Below, piece by piece: positions 25,664-36,770 of a stretch of DNA of 64,000 nt. The notes below the pieces were generated by a model, which saw only the letters and a list, made by a program, of their open reading frames with translations, was not told where the DNA came from and ran no database searches. Each line of letters starts with the position of its first letter. The first letter of the stretch is position 1. Source of the DNA: Agreia sp. PsM10 (GTDB lineage Bacteria; Actinomycetota; Actinomycetes; Actinomycetales; Microbacteriaceae); NCBI RefSeq assembly GCF_030433855.1, contig NZ_JARUXC010000002.1, positions 124,001 through 188,000 of the forward strand, given 5' to 3'. A program made the position numbers and the translations under genes.

Positions 25664-26080
25664 TCAGTCGGCGATCAGGCGCTTTCCGTAGCTCACCGCG
25701 GCGTCCTCGGTGTAGCCGAGGTGCTCGTAGAAGGCGCGCACCGAGGCGTTGTCGCTGCGGATCTGCAGGTTGAGCTTCGGGCAGCCGAGCTCGATGAGCA
25801 GCCGCTCCGCCTCCTCCATCATGCGGCGGCCGTAGTCGAGGCCCCGGGATCCGGGTGAGACGGCCAGGTAGTTGACCCACCCGCGGTGTCCGTCGTACCC
25901 CACCATCGCGGCCGCCACGACCACGCCGTCCGACTCTCCCACGAGGAACAGCTCCGGCTGCACGGTGAGCTTGCGCTCGATGTCCTTGCGCGGATCGTTC
26001 CACGGGCGCACGAGCCCTGCGGAGGTCCACAGCTCGATCACGGCATCGGTGTCTTCGGGAGTGAAAGGGCGTATCTGCAT
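25664..26080 (-). CDS. ypeA: GNAT-family acetyltransferase YpeA
   Basis: A 138-residue single-domain N-acetyltransferase. LWTSAGLVRPWNDPRKDIER followed by LFLVGESDGVVV and GYDGHRGWVNYLAVSP matches E. coli YpeA closely. The acetyl-CoA loop is SRGLDYGRRMMEEAE, with a Leu-Asp where RxxGxG/A is usual, so the pyrophosphate loop is slightly atypical. Substrate unknown. It is convergent with the nuclease-like cassette and divergent from dnaX. Confidence 0.87.
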   Translation of the reverse strand: MQIRPFTPEDTDAVIELWTSAGLVRPWNDPRKDIERKLTVQPELFLVGESDGVVVAAAMVGYDGHRGWVNYLAVSPGSRGLDYGRRMMEEAERLLIELGCPKLNLQIRSDNASVRAFYEHLGYTEDAAVSYGKRLIAD

Positions 26081-26150
26081 CCCTCCATCCTCTTACAGTG
26101 TTCCGTCCACAGGCTCCGGATGCGGCGGGCGGGGTGTCGGTGGCGACCGT

Positions 26151-26156
26151 TACGAT
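26151..26156 (+). promoter_or_regulatory. -10 box of leaderless dnaX
   Basis: TACGAT, 6 nt before the ATG at 26163. Confidence 0.45.
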
Positions 26157-26162
26157 TGCTGC

Positions 26163-28394
26163 ATGGTCACCGCCCTCTATCGCCGCTATCGACCTGAGGC
26201 GTTCGCCGAGATGATCGGCCAGTCGCAGGTGACCGATCCGCTGATGACCGCGCTCCGCACGAACCGGGTCAACCACGCCTATCTCTTCTCCGGTCCCCGC
26301 GGCTGCGGCAAGACCACGTCGGCGCGCATCCTCGCCCGCTGCCTCAACTGCGCAGAGGGTCCCACAGACACCCCGTGCGGCGTGTGCCCCAGCTGCGTCG
26401 AGTTGGGTCGCGACGGCGGCGGCTCGCTCGATGTCGTCGAGATCGACGCCGCGAGCCACAACGGCGTCGACGACGCGCGAGACATCCGCGAACGTGCCGT
26501 CTTCGCTCCCGCACGCGACCGCTTCAAGATCTTCATCCTCGATGAGGCGCACATGGTCACCCCGCAGGGCTTCAATGCCCTGCTCAAGATCGTCGAAGAG
26601 CCGCCCGAGCACGTGAAGTTCATCTTCGCCACGACCGAGCCCGACAAGGTCATCGGCACCATCCGCTCGCGCACGCATCACTACCCCTTCCGACTCGTCC
26701 CGCCGGCGCAGCTGCTCGAATACGTTCAGCAGCTCTGCGACAGCGAGGGCATGAAGGTGGCCCCGGGCGTCCTTCCGCTCGTGGTGCGCGCCGGCGGAGG
26801 GTCTCCCCGCGACACCCTCTCGCTCCTCGACCAGCTCATGGCCGGCTCCGAGAGCAGCACGATCGAATACGAGCGTGCCGTCGCCCTGCTCGGCTACACC
26901 CACTCGGCCCTCCTGGGCGAGGTCATCGACGCCATCGGCGTGCGCGACGCGGCAGCCGCATTCGGCGCGGTCGACCGCGTCATCCAGACCGGCCAAGACC
27001 CGCGCCGCTTCGTCGAAGACCTGCTCGAGCGCCTTCGCGACATCATCATCGTCAGCGCCACCACCAGCATCGAGGCGGCCGGCGCCGTCCTGCGCGGAGT
27101 GCCCACCGACGAGTTGCAGGCCATGCACCACCAGGCGCAGCAGTTCGGCCACGCCGAGCTCTCGCGCACGGCCGACATCGTCAACGCGGCGCTCACCGAG
27201 ATGACGGGCGCCACGAGCCCCCGCCTGCACCTCGAGCTCATGGTGGCCCGGGTGCTCGTGCCCGCCAGCGACGACACCGAGCGCGGCTCGCTCGCCCGCA
27301 TCGAACGCCTCGAGCGTCGTGTCGGAGTCGAGACGACTGATGCGCCGCGGGCCGCGGCGCCGGTTCAGCGCGCCGCCCCCGCCGTGGTCGCTGCCCCCGA
27401 ACCGACAGCCGTATCCGCACCCGCGACGGTTCCTTCACTCGCACCCGAACCCGCCGTCGAGCGTGCGGCCACGGCGCCGTCCGCGTCCGAGGCGGCACCC
27501 GCGCGGGCGGCTGATCCTGCCGTCGCCTCCCCGCAGCAGCCCGAATCGCAGCAGGCCGAACCGCAGAAGACCGAACCTCAGCAGGTCGAGCCGCAGCAGC
27601 AGGCCGAGCCCGCCGCCCCGGTGCAACCTGTCGCCCCCGCTGGGCCGGTCACGCTGCAGCAGGTGCGAGACACGTGGCCGGAGATCCTCGAGGCAGTTCA
27701 GAAGGCCAAGCGCAGCGCCTGGCTCGTCGTCTACACGGCGACCGTTCGCGCCTTCGAGAACGACGTCCTCACGCTGGCGTTCCCCAGTGAGAACGACGTC
27801 GCCCAGTTCAAGCAGCAGCAGGCTCCCGGCCAGGGCGTCAGCGAGATCCTCCGGCAGGCGATCCTCGACCTGCTCGGCGTGCGGGTCAAGTACATCGCCC
27901 GCGTCGAGCATCCGGGTGCTTCGGCGGCGCCCGCGGCCACCGCCACCCGGGCGCCCGAGCCGACCCCGACCCCGGCGCCCGCATCCGCACCGTCGGCGGC
28001 AGCACCGGCCTCCGGCCGGGCCGAAGCGGGTCGCGACCAGCAGAAGCCGACAGCGGTCACCAGCTCCTGGGCCGTCGTCGCCATTCCGCAGTCCGATCCC
28101 ACGCCCGATGCAGCGGTCGAGCCGGTGCCCGAAGAAGATCGTGAACCCGAGCCCGACTTCCGTGCGCCCGAGCCGGCATCCGCGCCCGTCGCGTCGTCTG
28201 CGCCCGTTCAGGCCCCCGTGCCCACGCTCGCCAAGGCTCGACCCGAGACCCCGGCCCCGCGAGCCGCTCCTGTCGCCACCACCGATTCCGGTCGTCAGCG
28301 TTACGGCGAGGCCGTCGTCCGCGAGATCCTGGGCGCAAATTTCATCGAGGAGCAGCCCGTGGCTCCCCGCAACACGCAGAGAAGCGACGGCTAA
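26163..28394 (+). CDS. dnaX: DNA polymerase III subunit gamma/tau
   Basis: Clamp-loader ATPase of the replicative polymerase. The 743-residue protein has an AAA+ domain with Walker A FSGPRGCGKTTSARI near residue 42, a four-cysteine zinc module (CLNCAEG to CGVCPSC) near 62-80, and LDEAHMVT as Walker B near 125. Residues 375-500 are an Ala/Pro/Gln-rich linker with QxEPQ repeats. Further conserved sequence at 505-580 is the tau-type polymerase-binding region. No slippery frameshift run was seen. recR follows with no gap. Confidence 0.95.
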   Translation: MVTALYRRYRPEAFAEMIGQSQVTDPLMTALRTNRVNHAYLFSGPRGCGKTTSARILARCLNCAEGPTDTPCGVCPSCVELGRDGGGSLDVVEIDAASHNGVDDARDIRERAVFAPARDRFKIFILDEAHMVTPQGFNALLKIVEEPPEHVKFIFATTEPDKVIGTIRSRTHHYPFRLVPPAQLLEYVQQLCDSEGMKVAPGVLPLVVRAGGGSPRDTLSLLDQLMAGSESSTIEYERAVALLGYTHSALLGEVIDAIGVRDAAAAFGAVDRVIQTGQDPRRFVEDLLERLRDIIIVSATTSIEAAGAVLRGVPTDELQAMHHQAQQFGHAELSRTADIVNAALTEMTGATSPRLHLELMVARVLVPASDDTERGSLARIERLERRVGVETTDAPRAAAPVQRAAPAVVAAPEPTAVSAPATVPSLAPEPAVERAATAPSASEAAPARAADPAVASPQQPESQQAEPQKTEPQQVEPQQQAEPAAPVQPVAPAGPVTLQQVRDTWPEILEAVQKAKRSAWLVVYTATVRAFENDVLTLAFPSENDVAQFKQQQAPGQGVSEILRQAILDLLGVRVKYIARVEHPGASAAPAATATRAPEPTPTPAPASAPSAAAPASGRAEAGRDQQKPTAVTSSWAVVAIPQSDPTPDAAVEPVPEEDREPEPDFRAPEPASAPVASSAPVQAPVPTLAKARPETPAPRAAPVATTDSGRQRYGEAVVREILGANFIEEQPVAPRNTQRSDG

Positions 28395-28994
28395 GTGTAC
28401 GAAGGCATCGTCCAGGAGCTCATCGACGAACTGGGACGACTCCCGGGCATCGGCCCGAAGTCGGCACAGCGCATCGCGTTCCACATCCTCCAGACAGAAT
28501 CGTTCGACGTCACCCGGCTGGCCGAGGTGCTCATCGAGGTGCGCGACAAGGTGCACTTCTGCTCCATCTGCGGCAACGTGTCCGAACAGGAGACGTGCTC
28601 CATCTGCCGCGACCCGCGCCGGCAGCAGACGGTCATCTGCGTCGTCGAAGAGGCCAAAGACGTGGTCGCCATCGAACGCACTCGCGAGTTCCGCGGCCTG
28701 TACCACGTGCTGGGCGGTGCGATCAGTCCGATCGACGGCATCGGCCCCGACAACCTGCGCATCCGCGAGCTCATGCAGAGACTGGCCGACGTGAACATCA
28801 CCGAGGTGATCATCGCCACCGACCCCAACCTCGAAGGCGAGGCCACGGCCACCTACCTGTCCCGCCTGCTCAACACCCTGCAGATCCGGGTCACCCGCCT
28901 CGCCTCCGGGCTTCCGGTCGGAGGCGACCTCGAGTACGCCGACGAGGTCACCCTCGGTCGTGCCTTCGAGGGGCGTCGGCTCGTCGAGAGCTGA
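28395..28994 (+). CDS. recR: Recombination protein RecR
   Basis: With RecO it loads RecA at gaps. The 199-residue protein has the helix-hairpin-helix [16 protein letters not shown] near residue 12, the zinc module [16 protein letters not shown] near 56-71, and the Toprim domain starting [17 protein letters not shown]. Its GTG follows the dnaX stop directly (TAAGTG), the standard dnaX-recR pairing. The dnaX stop region offers only a weak ribosome-binding site, so coupling is likely. Confidence 0.96.
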   Translation: MYEGIVQELIDELGRLPGIGPKSAQRIAFHILQTESFDVTRLAEVLIEVRDKVHFCSICGNVSEQETCSICRDPRRQQTVICVVEEAKDVVAIERTREFRGLYHVLGGAISPIDGIGPDNLRIRELMQRLADVNITEVIIATDPNLEGEATATYLSRLLNTLQIRVTRLASGLPVGGDLEYADEVTLGRAFEGRRLVES

Positions 28995-28996
28995 TC

Positions 28997-30709
28997 GTGC
29001 ACATCGCGGTCGGTGCCAGTACGGCCGGTGCTCATACGGCCGGTGCAGGCGACGATGCCGTGATCCTGACCGAGCTCGACGACGCGGGCAGGCTGCTCGG
29101 CCAGCCGGAGACGGTCGCGCGCGATCGGTTCCCGCACGAGGTAGCACGTCGGGAGCGGCTGTCGCCGCGCTGGGTCTGGGACGACACCCGTCGCTGGTAC
29201 CCGCAACTGCTGGCGCACGACGTGGTGGTCGAACGCTGCGTCGACCTGCGTCTGTGCCACGCGATCCTGCGAGCCTCGTCGGCGACGGCCTCGTCGGAGC
29301 TGGCCCTCGCTCCCGTCTCCCCCTGGGACGCCCCGGCCACCTGGGCAGAGCAAGGCCAGCCGGACACGCTCTTCGAGCTCGGGGTGCAGCGTGGTCGCGA
29401 CGACGAGGCCGGCCTCGACCCCGTCGAGGAGTTCCGGCTGCAGCGGGCGGCCGTCGCCGGAGCCCCCGATCCGAACCGCCTGTCGCTGCTCCTCGCGGCA
29501 GAGTCGGCCGGCAGCCTCATCGCGATCGAGATGCAGCACGCCGGCCTGCCCTGGAATGCGGCCCGTCACAACGAGCTCCTGGTCGACCTGCTCGGAGAAC
29601 GACCCCAGCCGGGCCAGCGGCCCGCGCGCATGCACGAACTGCTCGTCGAGATCCGCGCCGCGATCGACGATCCGACCGCGAATCCCGACTCGCCCGTCGA
29701 ACTGGTCAAGTCGCTGCGTCGCGCCGGCATCGATGTCTCGAGCACGAACCGCTGGGAGCTCGCCCGCCACGAGCATCCGGTCATCGAACCGCTGCTCGCC
29801 TACAAGAAGCTGTCTCGCCTGCTCACCGCCAACGGCTGGAACTGGATCGACAGCTGGGTCGAAGGCGGTCGGTTCCGCCCCGTCTACGTGCCCGGCGGAG
29901 TCGTCACCGGCCGGTGGGCCGCCGACGGCGGGGGAGCGCTGCAGCTGCCGCACCAGGTTCGCGGCGCCGTCATCGCGGATCCGGGCTGGATGTTCGTGGT
30001 CGCCGATGCCGCGCAGCTCGAGCCGCGCATCCTCACGGCCATGTCGGGCGATCGAGCCATGGCCGCGGCCGGGCGCGACCGTGATCTCTACGACGGCATC
30101 GTCGCATCCGGTGCCGTCGATACACGCGCACACGCCAAGGTCGGAATGCTCGGCGCGATGTACGGCGGAACCACGGGCGAGAGCGGTCGTATGCTTCCGC
30201 GGCTGGCGCGGGCCTATCCGGATGCCATCCGGTTCGTCGAAGAGGCCGCGCGCCTTGGAGAGAGCGGCGCCGTCGTGTCGACCCACCTGGGCCGCAGCTC
30301 GCCTCTCCCGTCGGCGCAGTGGCGCGAGGCTCAGGACGACGCCCAGCAGGAGGGCGCGAGCGAGGCCGTGCAGACCCGGGCCAAGACCGCGCGCCGCAGC
30401 TGGGGACGATTCACCCGCAACTTCGTGGTCCAGGGAACGGCGGCCGAGTGGGCCCTGTCGTGGATGGCGGGGCTCCGGCGACGGCTCGTTCTCCTCGGCC
30501 CCGGGCTCCCGCTGCGTGACAGGCCCCACCTCGTCTTCTTCCTGCATGACGAGATCGTGGTGCACACCCCCGCCGCGCTCGCCGACACCGTGGCGGCCGA
30601 GGTGCGCGCGGCCGCGGAAGACGCGGGCAGGCTGCTGTTCGGCGCCGTGCCCGTGCAGTTCCCGGTGACCGTCGCCGTGGTCGACAGCTACGACAAGGCC
30701 AAGGCGTGA
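28997..30709 (+). CDS. Family A DNA polymerase-like protein (actinobacterial, PolI-related)
   Basis: A 570-residue protein annotated in actinobacteria as bifunctional 3'-5' exonuclease/DNA polymerase. The C-terminal polymerase domain has motif A as VADAAQLEPRIL (the usual DxSQIELR, degenerate at the Ser and Leu), motif B as HAKVGMLGAMYGG (Lys and Tyr kept) and an intact motif C, FLHDEIVVH. The N-terminal 200 residues correspond to the exonuclease domain but I see no DxE catalytic pair. It starts at a GTG 2 nt after recR, suggesting a repair role. Whether it polymerises is open. Confidence 0.82.
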   Translation: MHIAVGASTAGAHTAGAGDDAVILTELDDAGRLLGQPETVARDRFPHEVARRERLSPRWVWDDTRRWYPQLLAHDVVVERCVDLRLCHAILRASSATASSELALAPVSPWDAPATWAEQGQPDTLFELGVQRGRDDEAGLDPVEEFRLQRAAVAGAPDPNRLSLLLAAESAGSLIAIEMQHAGLPWNAARHNELLVDLLGERPQPGQRPARMHELLVEIRAAIDDPTANPDSPVELVKSLRRAGIDVSSTNRWELARHEHPVIEPLLAYKKLSRLLTANGWNWIDSWVEGGRFRPVYVPGGVVTGRWAADGGGALQLPHQVRGAVIADPGWMFVVADAAQLEPRILTAMSGDRAMAAAGRDRDLYDGIVASGAVDTRAHAKVGMLGAMYGGTTGESGRMLPRLARAYPDAIRFVEEAARLGESGAVVSTHLGRSSPLPSAQWREAQDDAQQEGASEAVQTRAKTARRSWGRFTRNFVVQGTAAEWALSWMAGLRRRLVLLGPGLPLRDRPHLVFFLHDEIVVHTPAALADTVAAEVRAAAEDAGRLLFGAVPVQFPVTVAVVDSYDKAKA

Positions 30710-30769
30710 CCCCGCGCGCCCGCTAAGATTGCACGCTGGGCCCATCCTCGTCATATCAGGAGTGTTTAC

Positions 30770-32065
<1,296 letters not shown>

Positions 32066-32080
32066 GTGTCGGCCGCACCC

Positions 32081-32150
32081 GCGAGTGTTGCCCGAGGCGA
32101 CGGATGTTGTCGGTCGCCCGGCAACATCCGTCGCGCTCGGCAACATTCGC
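32081..32150. repeat. 70-nt palindromic repeat B, copy 1
   Basis: A nearly perfect hairpin with 29-nt arms and loop TCGGTCGCCCGG. Paired blocks are TGTTGCC with GGCAACA and CGACGGATGTTG with CAACATCCGTCG. It starts 16 nt after the lysC stop. Copy 2, also 70 nt, is at 33219-33288. Confidence 0.85.
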
Positions 32151-32265
32151 CTCGGTCCGGACTCAGGCATCGGACACTCCTCACCGTCCCCCGACTCCGC
32201 CGAGTTGTGCACCGACGGGTCTGATCGCAGGCCCTGCTGCCGCTGCTCCCGTCATTCTGGAGCGC

Positions 32266-33218
32266 ATGACAGCTTCGCCGACCCGGACTCCCCGCGCGCG
32301 TGATCTCCTCCTCGCCCGCGATCTCGATCCCGATGCGCTTCGCCAGCTCCAGCGCTCCTCGGGCACCGACACGCGCCGAGTCCGCCGAGGGGTCTATGTG
32401 GCCTCGGGCTCCTGGGCCGGTTTCGACACGTACGGCCGCCACCTCGCGAACGTGCTGGCCGTCGACTCGACCCACCGGCATCCGGTTTTCGGTCATGCCT
32501 CGGCGGCTGCCATCTGGGGCCTTCCGCTCGCCGACCGCCCGTGGCCCGCAGAGGTGCACGTGGTCGCCGACGCGACCTCGCATTCGCGCAGCAAGAACGG
32601 CGTGGTTGTTCATCGTCAGGCGATGCACGACGGTGATGTGACCGAGCGCAACGGGGTGCTCGTCACGAGCCTCGAGCGCACGGCGATCGATCTGGCGCGA
32701 ACCATGCCTTTTCCTGTCGCCGTCGCGGCGATCGACTTCACGCTGCATAAGAGACGTGCCGGCCGTCATGTTCTGACGCGAGAGAAACTCCTCGACGGTC
32801 TTCTCCGTTCGCCCCGCACGAACGGCCGCGCTCGGGCCGGGCGGGCCATCGAGGCGGCCCGGGTCGGTGCCGACAATGCCGGAGAAACGCTGAGCAGGCT
32901 CGCGATCATCGCGCTCGGATTTCCGGAGCCTCTCCTTCAGGTCCAGCACGTGAATCCGAGGGGAGGCTTCTACTACACCGATCACGAGTGGCCGGAGCAC
33001 AACGCGATCGCAGAGTTCGACGGATTCGGCAAATACCTGAAGCAGGCAATGAGGCTCGGGGAGAACGCCGGAGACGTCATATACGAAGAGAAGATCCGGG
33101 AGGACCACCTCCGGGACGAGGACAACGGAGTCACCCGCTGGGGCCCGCCCGAACTTCGCAACCCGCCAGAGATCGCCCGGCGTCTCCTGCGAATCGGTGT
33201 CCCCAGAATCACAGGGCG

Positions 33219-33222
<4 letters not shown>
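32266..33222 (+). CDS. AbiEi-like protein with nuclease-like C-terminal domain
   Basis: A 318-residue protein with an N-terminal region (DPDALRQLQRSSGTDTRRVR, then RGVYVAS) like the AbiEi antitoxin winged helix, a middle part with LVTSLERTAIDLARTM typical of these proteins, and a C-terminal domain with EHNAIAEFDGFGKYL and YEEKIREDHLRDE that resembles a Vsr-like endonuclease fold. No toxin partner is next to it. The ATG at 32266 has GGAG 6 nt upstream. Its stop TGA lies inside the downstream palindrome. It shares layout but little sequence with the gene at 24614-25525. Confidence 0.72.
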
Positions 33223-34428
<1,206 letters not shown>

Positions 34429-34443
34429 GCCGTCTGCGTCGCC

Positions 34444-34484
34444 GTCTCGCGCGCATCCACTCGACGGTGGATGCGCGCGGAGAC
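34444..34484 (+). terminator. Strong GC-rich hairpin after asd
   Basis: GCGCGCATCCAC (34449-34460) pairs with GTGGATGCGCGC (34467-34478) around a 6-nt loop, extended by GTCTC/GAGAC past one bulged G. No T-run follows, as in I-type actinobacterial terminators. Confidence 0.65.
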
Positions 34485-34505
34485 AGGCCTTGACACAATG
34501 GCCTC

Positions 34506-35099
34506 ATGAGCATTCCGGACTATTCGGGCAATCCCAGCTATCGCCTCAGCACGGCCGAACGTGATCGTGCGGTCACCGAGCTCCGTCAGCACGTGGCGGA
34601 GGGGCGCCTCTCGGAGGCCGAGTTCGCCGAGCGCAGCAAGGCCGCGCGCAACGCGGTGACGAGGGGCGATCTCGCCCCCCTGTTCGACGACCTTCCCGCC
34701 ACGACCTTTCCCGCGTCGGTGAGCGACGCCGTGCGGCCTGCGTCGACCGGCTTCGCCGACCCCGCGCCGACGACGTTCGCCGACCCCGCGCCCAGCGATG
34801 CCATGCCCGCGTACGGCGCCCCCGACATCCAGAGCGTGGCCCGGCCGGCCGGCTCGCCCGTGGTTCAGCCCACGACCCCGAGTGCGACCGAGGGATGGAA
34901 GGACCCGCAGCCGGCCGAGGTGAGCCGAGTCGGGGCGACCGTCATGGCCATCGTGCCGTTCGTGTCGCTCGCCCTCTTCTTCGTGACCGGCAGCGCCCTC
35001 AGCTGGAGCTACAGCTGGCTCTGGTTCGCTCTCATCCCGGTCGCCGGCATCATCATCTACGGGCCGAACGGCAAGCCCGACCGCAAGCGCCGGCGCTAG
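34506..35099 (+). CDS. DUF1707 SHOCT-like domain membrane protein
   Basis: A 197-residue protein. Residues 10-60 (YRLSTAERDRAVTELRQHVA, then GRLSEAEFAERSKAARNAVTR) are the DUF1707 domain, common and mostly actinobacterial. A Pro/Ala-rich linker with a short duplicated GFADPAPT-like unit follows, then two hydrophobic helices at about 145-165 and 170-187 and a basic tail. Function unknown; relatives are found near cell-envelope regulators. Its stop shares a CTAG palindrome with the stop of the convergent gene. Confidence 0.85.
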   Translation: MSIPDYSGNPSYRLSTAERDRAVTELRQHVAEGRLSEAEFAERSKAARNAVTRGDLAPLFDDLPATTFPASVSDAVRPASTGFADPAPTTFADPAPSDAMPAYGAPDIQSVARPAGSPVVQPTTPSATEGWKDPQPAEVSRVGATVMAIVPFVSLALFFVTGSALSWSYSWLWFALIPVAGIIIYGPNGKPDRKRRR

Positions 35100-36673
35100 C
35101 CGACGTCACCGGTGCCCACGGTGGGGATGCCGAGGATCGTGCGTACCTCGTTGTCGGTGAGGGGCCGCCACGGCGACGCGTCCTGGTCGCTGCCGGCGGC
35201 CTGGGGGCTGTCGCCCTGGGTCCACCACTTGGCCTCGTAGGCCGCATCGTCGAACATCACGAAGTCGCCCTTCGTGTAGATGCTCGTTCCCTGCCATTCC
35301 GGGTACGTTCCCGCGGGGAGAACGGGCACCGGCACGGGCGTCTCGCCCGGCAGCACCGGGCCCACGAGCTCCCAGGGCGTCTCCGACGCCTGCAGCACGG
35401 GGTTGTCGGGAATGTCGCCCTGCGTCCAGTACTTGGCGATGTACACCTGGCGGTGCCAGACCACCTTCGTGTCCTTCTGGTACGCGGAGTCGGCATCCCA
35501 GATCTGGTACGGGCTCGTGGTGGGATCGTCGGTGAGGTCTTCCTTCGACGTCGGCACCGACGTGGTCACGGCGCCGGCCGCCGACTCGGGCGAGCCGGTC
35601 AGCGTGTCGCCGAGGAGGGAGGCGAACGTCAGGTCGCCCTGGTCGACGCCGCTGCATGAATCGCTGACGCGCGTGACGTCCGGGTAGTTCGATCCGCAGG
35701 TGGTGTCGCGGTTGAGCGACCACATCGACATGCGGCCGACCCCGTTCTTCACAGCGAAGGCATTGAGCGCCTTGGCGTCGTCGAGGGTGAAGATCTCGCC
35801 GGCCACGTCGTTCTGGCCGATCATCGGCGTGAGGCCGATCTTGTTCCACAGCTCGACCGGGCCGAGCGAGATGTCCTGTCGGTCGTACAGGGTGCGCAGC
35901 TGGCTGTGCACCGAGTTCGCGGCGTCGATCGAGGCGTCGAGCATCGACTGCCCCGTCTCGCGGCTGTCGCCGTAGTCCATGGTCATCAGGTTGACGCCCG
36001 CGAGATCGACGCCGGCGGACAGCATGCGGGTGACCTCGTCGGTGCCGTCGGTGGTGAGTCCCGACGGGGCGACCGGGAGCGTGAGCCAGACGGCCAGGGG
36101 CGAGTCGGTGCCGGCGCGCTCCTGCTGGATGCTCGCGATCGCCGCCGCGCGCCGGTCGCCCGAGGCGGTGTCGGTGAGGTTCGCGCCCTCGATGTCGAGG
36201 TCGATGGTGCTGAGCGAGTAGCGGTCGATGACCGACTCGTAGGCCTTCTTGAGCTCGTCCGGGTCGGTGCAGCCGGTCGACAGCTCGTCGTTGAGGAGTC
36301 CGCCGAACGACACGATGACATCGCCGCCCTGCTGGTCGCGTCGGGCGATGCGCCGGTCGAGGTCGAGGGCCTGGTCGGCCTCGTCCATCGAGTAGTACGT
36401 GCCCCACGACGGGCTGCAGGGGTCGGTCTTGGATGCGACGACGAACGACAGCACGACGTTGTCGCCGGCCGAGTCGGTCGGGTTCTCGAAGGCGAAACTC
36501 GGCGTGGCCGTGACGTCGACATAACCGGCCATCCAGGCCTTGGCGGTCACCGAGTTCGCGTCCTGGAACCACTTCCACCCTTGGAAGCCGGAGAAGACGA
36601 GACCTGCGATGAGGATGAAGACACCGGACAGCCGCAGTACGGACAGACGGCGGCCTGGAAAGCGTGTGGACAA
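35096..36673 (-). CDS. Membrane-anchored GH18 chitinase-like protein with two CBM5/12 modules
   Basis: A 525-residue extracytoplasmic protein. A hydrophobic N-terminal helix (LRLSGVFILIAGLVFSGF) acts as anchor or signal peptide. Residues 50-330 form a GH18-like barrel with STIDLDIEG near 155, matching the catalytic DxxDxDxE with Glu present. The C-terminus has two carbohydrate-binding modules, each ending in a KYWTQGDIP or KWWTQGDSP unit. The TTG at 36673 follows GGGGAA by 4 nt. It is divergent from the GT2 synthase, which suggests a shared glycan pathway. Confidence 0.88.
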   Translation of the reverse strand: MSTRFPGRRLSVLRLSGVFILIAGLVFSGFQGWKWFQDANSVTAKAWMAGYVDVTATPSFAFENPTDSAGDNVVLSFVVASKTDPCSPSWGTYYSMDEADQALDLDRRIARRDQQGGDVIVSFGGLLNDELSTGCTDPDELKKAYESVIDRYSLSTIDLDIEGANLTDTASGDRRAAAIASIQQERAGTDSPLAVWLTLPVAPSGLTTDGTDEVTRMLSAGVDLAGVNLMTMDYGDSRETGQSMLDASIDAANSVHSQLRTLYDRQDISLGPVELWNKIGLTPMIGQNDVAGEIFTLDDAKALNAFAVKNGVGRMSMWSLNRDTTCGSNYPDVTRVSDSCSGVDQGDLTFASLLGDTLTGSPESAAGAVTTSVPTSKEDLTDDPTTSPYQIWDADSAYQKDTKVVWHRQVYIAKYWTQGDIPDNPVLQASETPWELVGPVLPGETPVPVPVLPAGTYPEWQGTSIYTKGDFVMFDDAAYEAKWWTQGDSPQAAGSDQDASPWRPLTDNEVRTILGIPTVGTGDVG

Positions 36674-36770
36674 GAGTTCCCCTAAAAATTGATCAGTACT
36701 CACTTTCGCACAAAAACGTGAGACACTGTCAACTTTGTAGGACATTCAGAACTTCCCGGGGAGATGTGCC
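36674..36770. promoter_or_regulatory. AT-rich divergent promoter region, GH18/GT2
   Basis: This 97-bp interval is much richer in A and T than its surroundings. It holds TTGATC and TTGACA (minus strand) hexamers, but I found no fully convincing promoter pair. Both divergent genes must be controlled from here. Confidence 0.45.
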
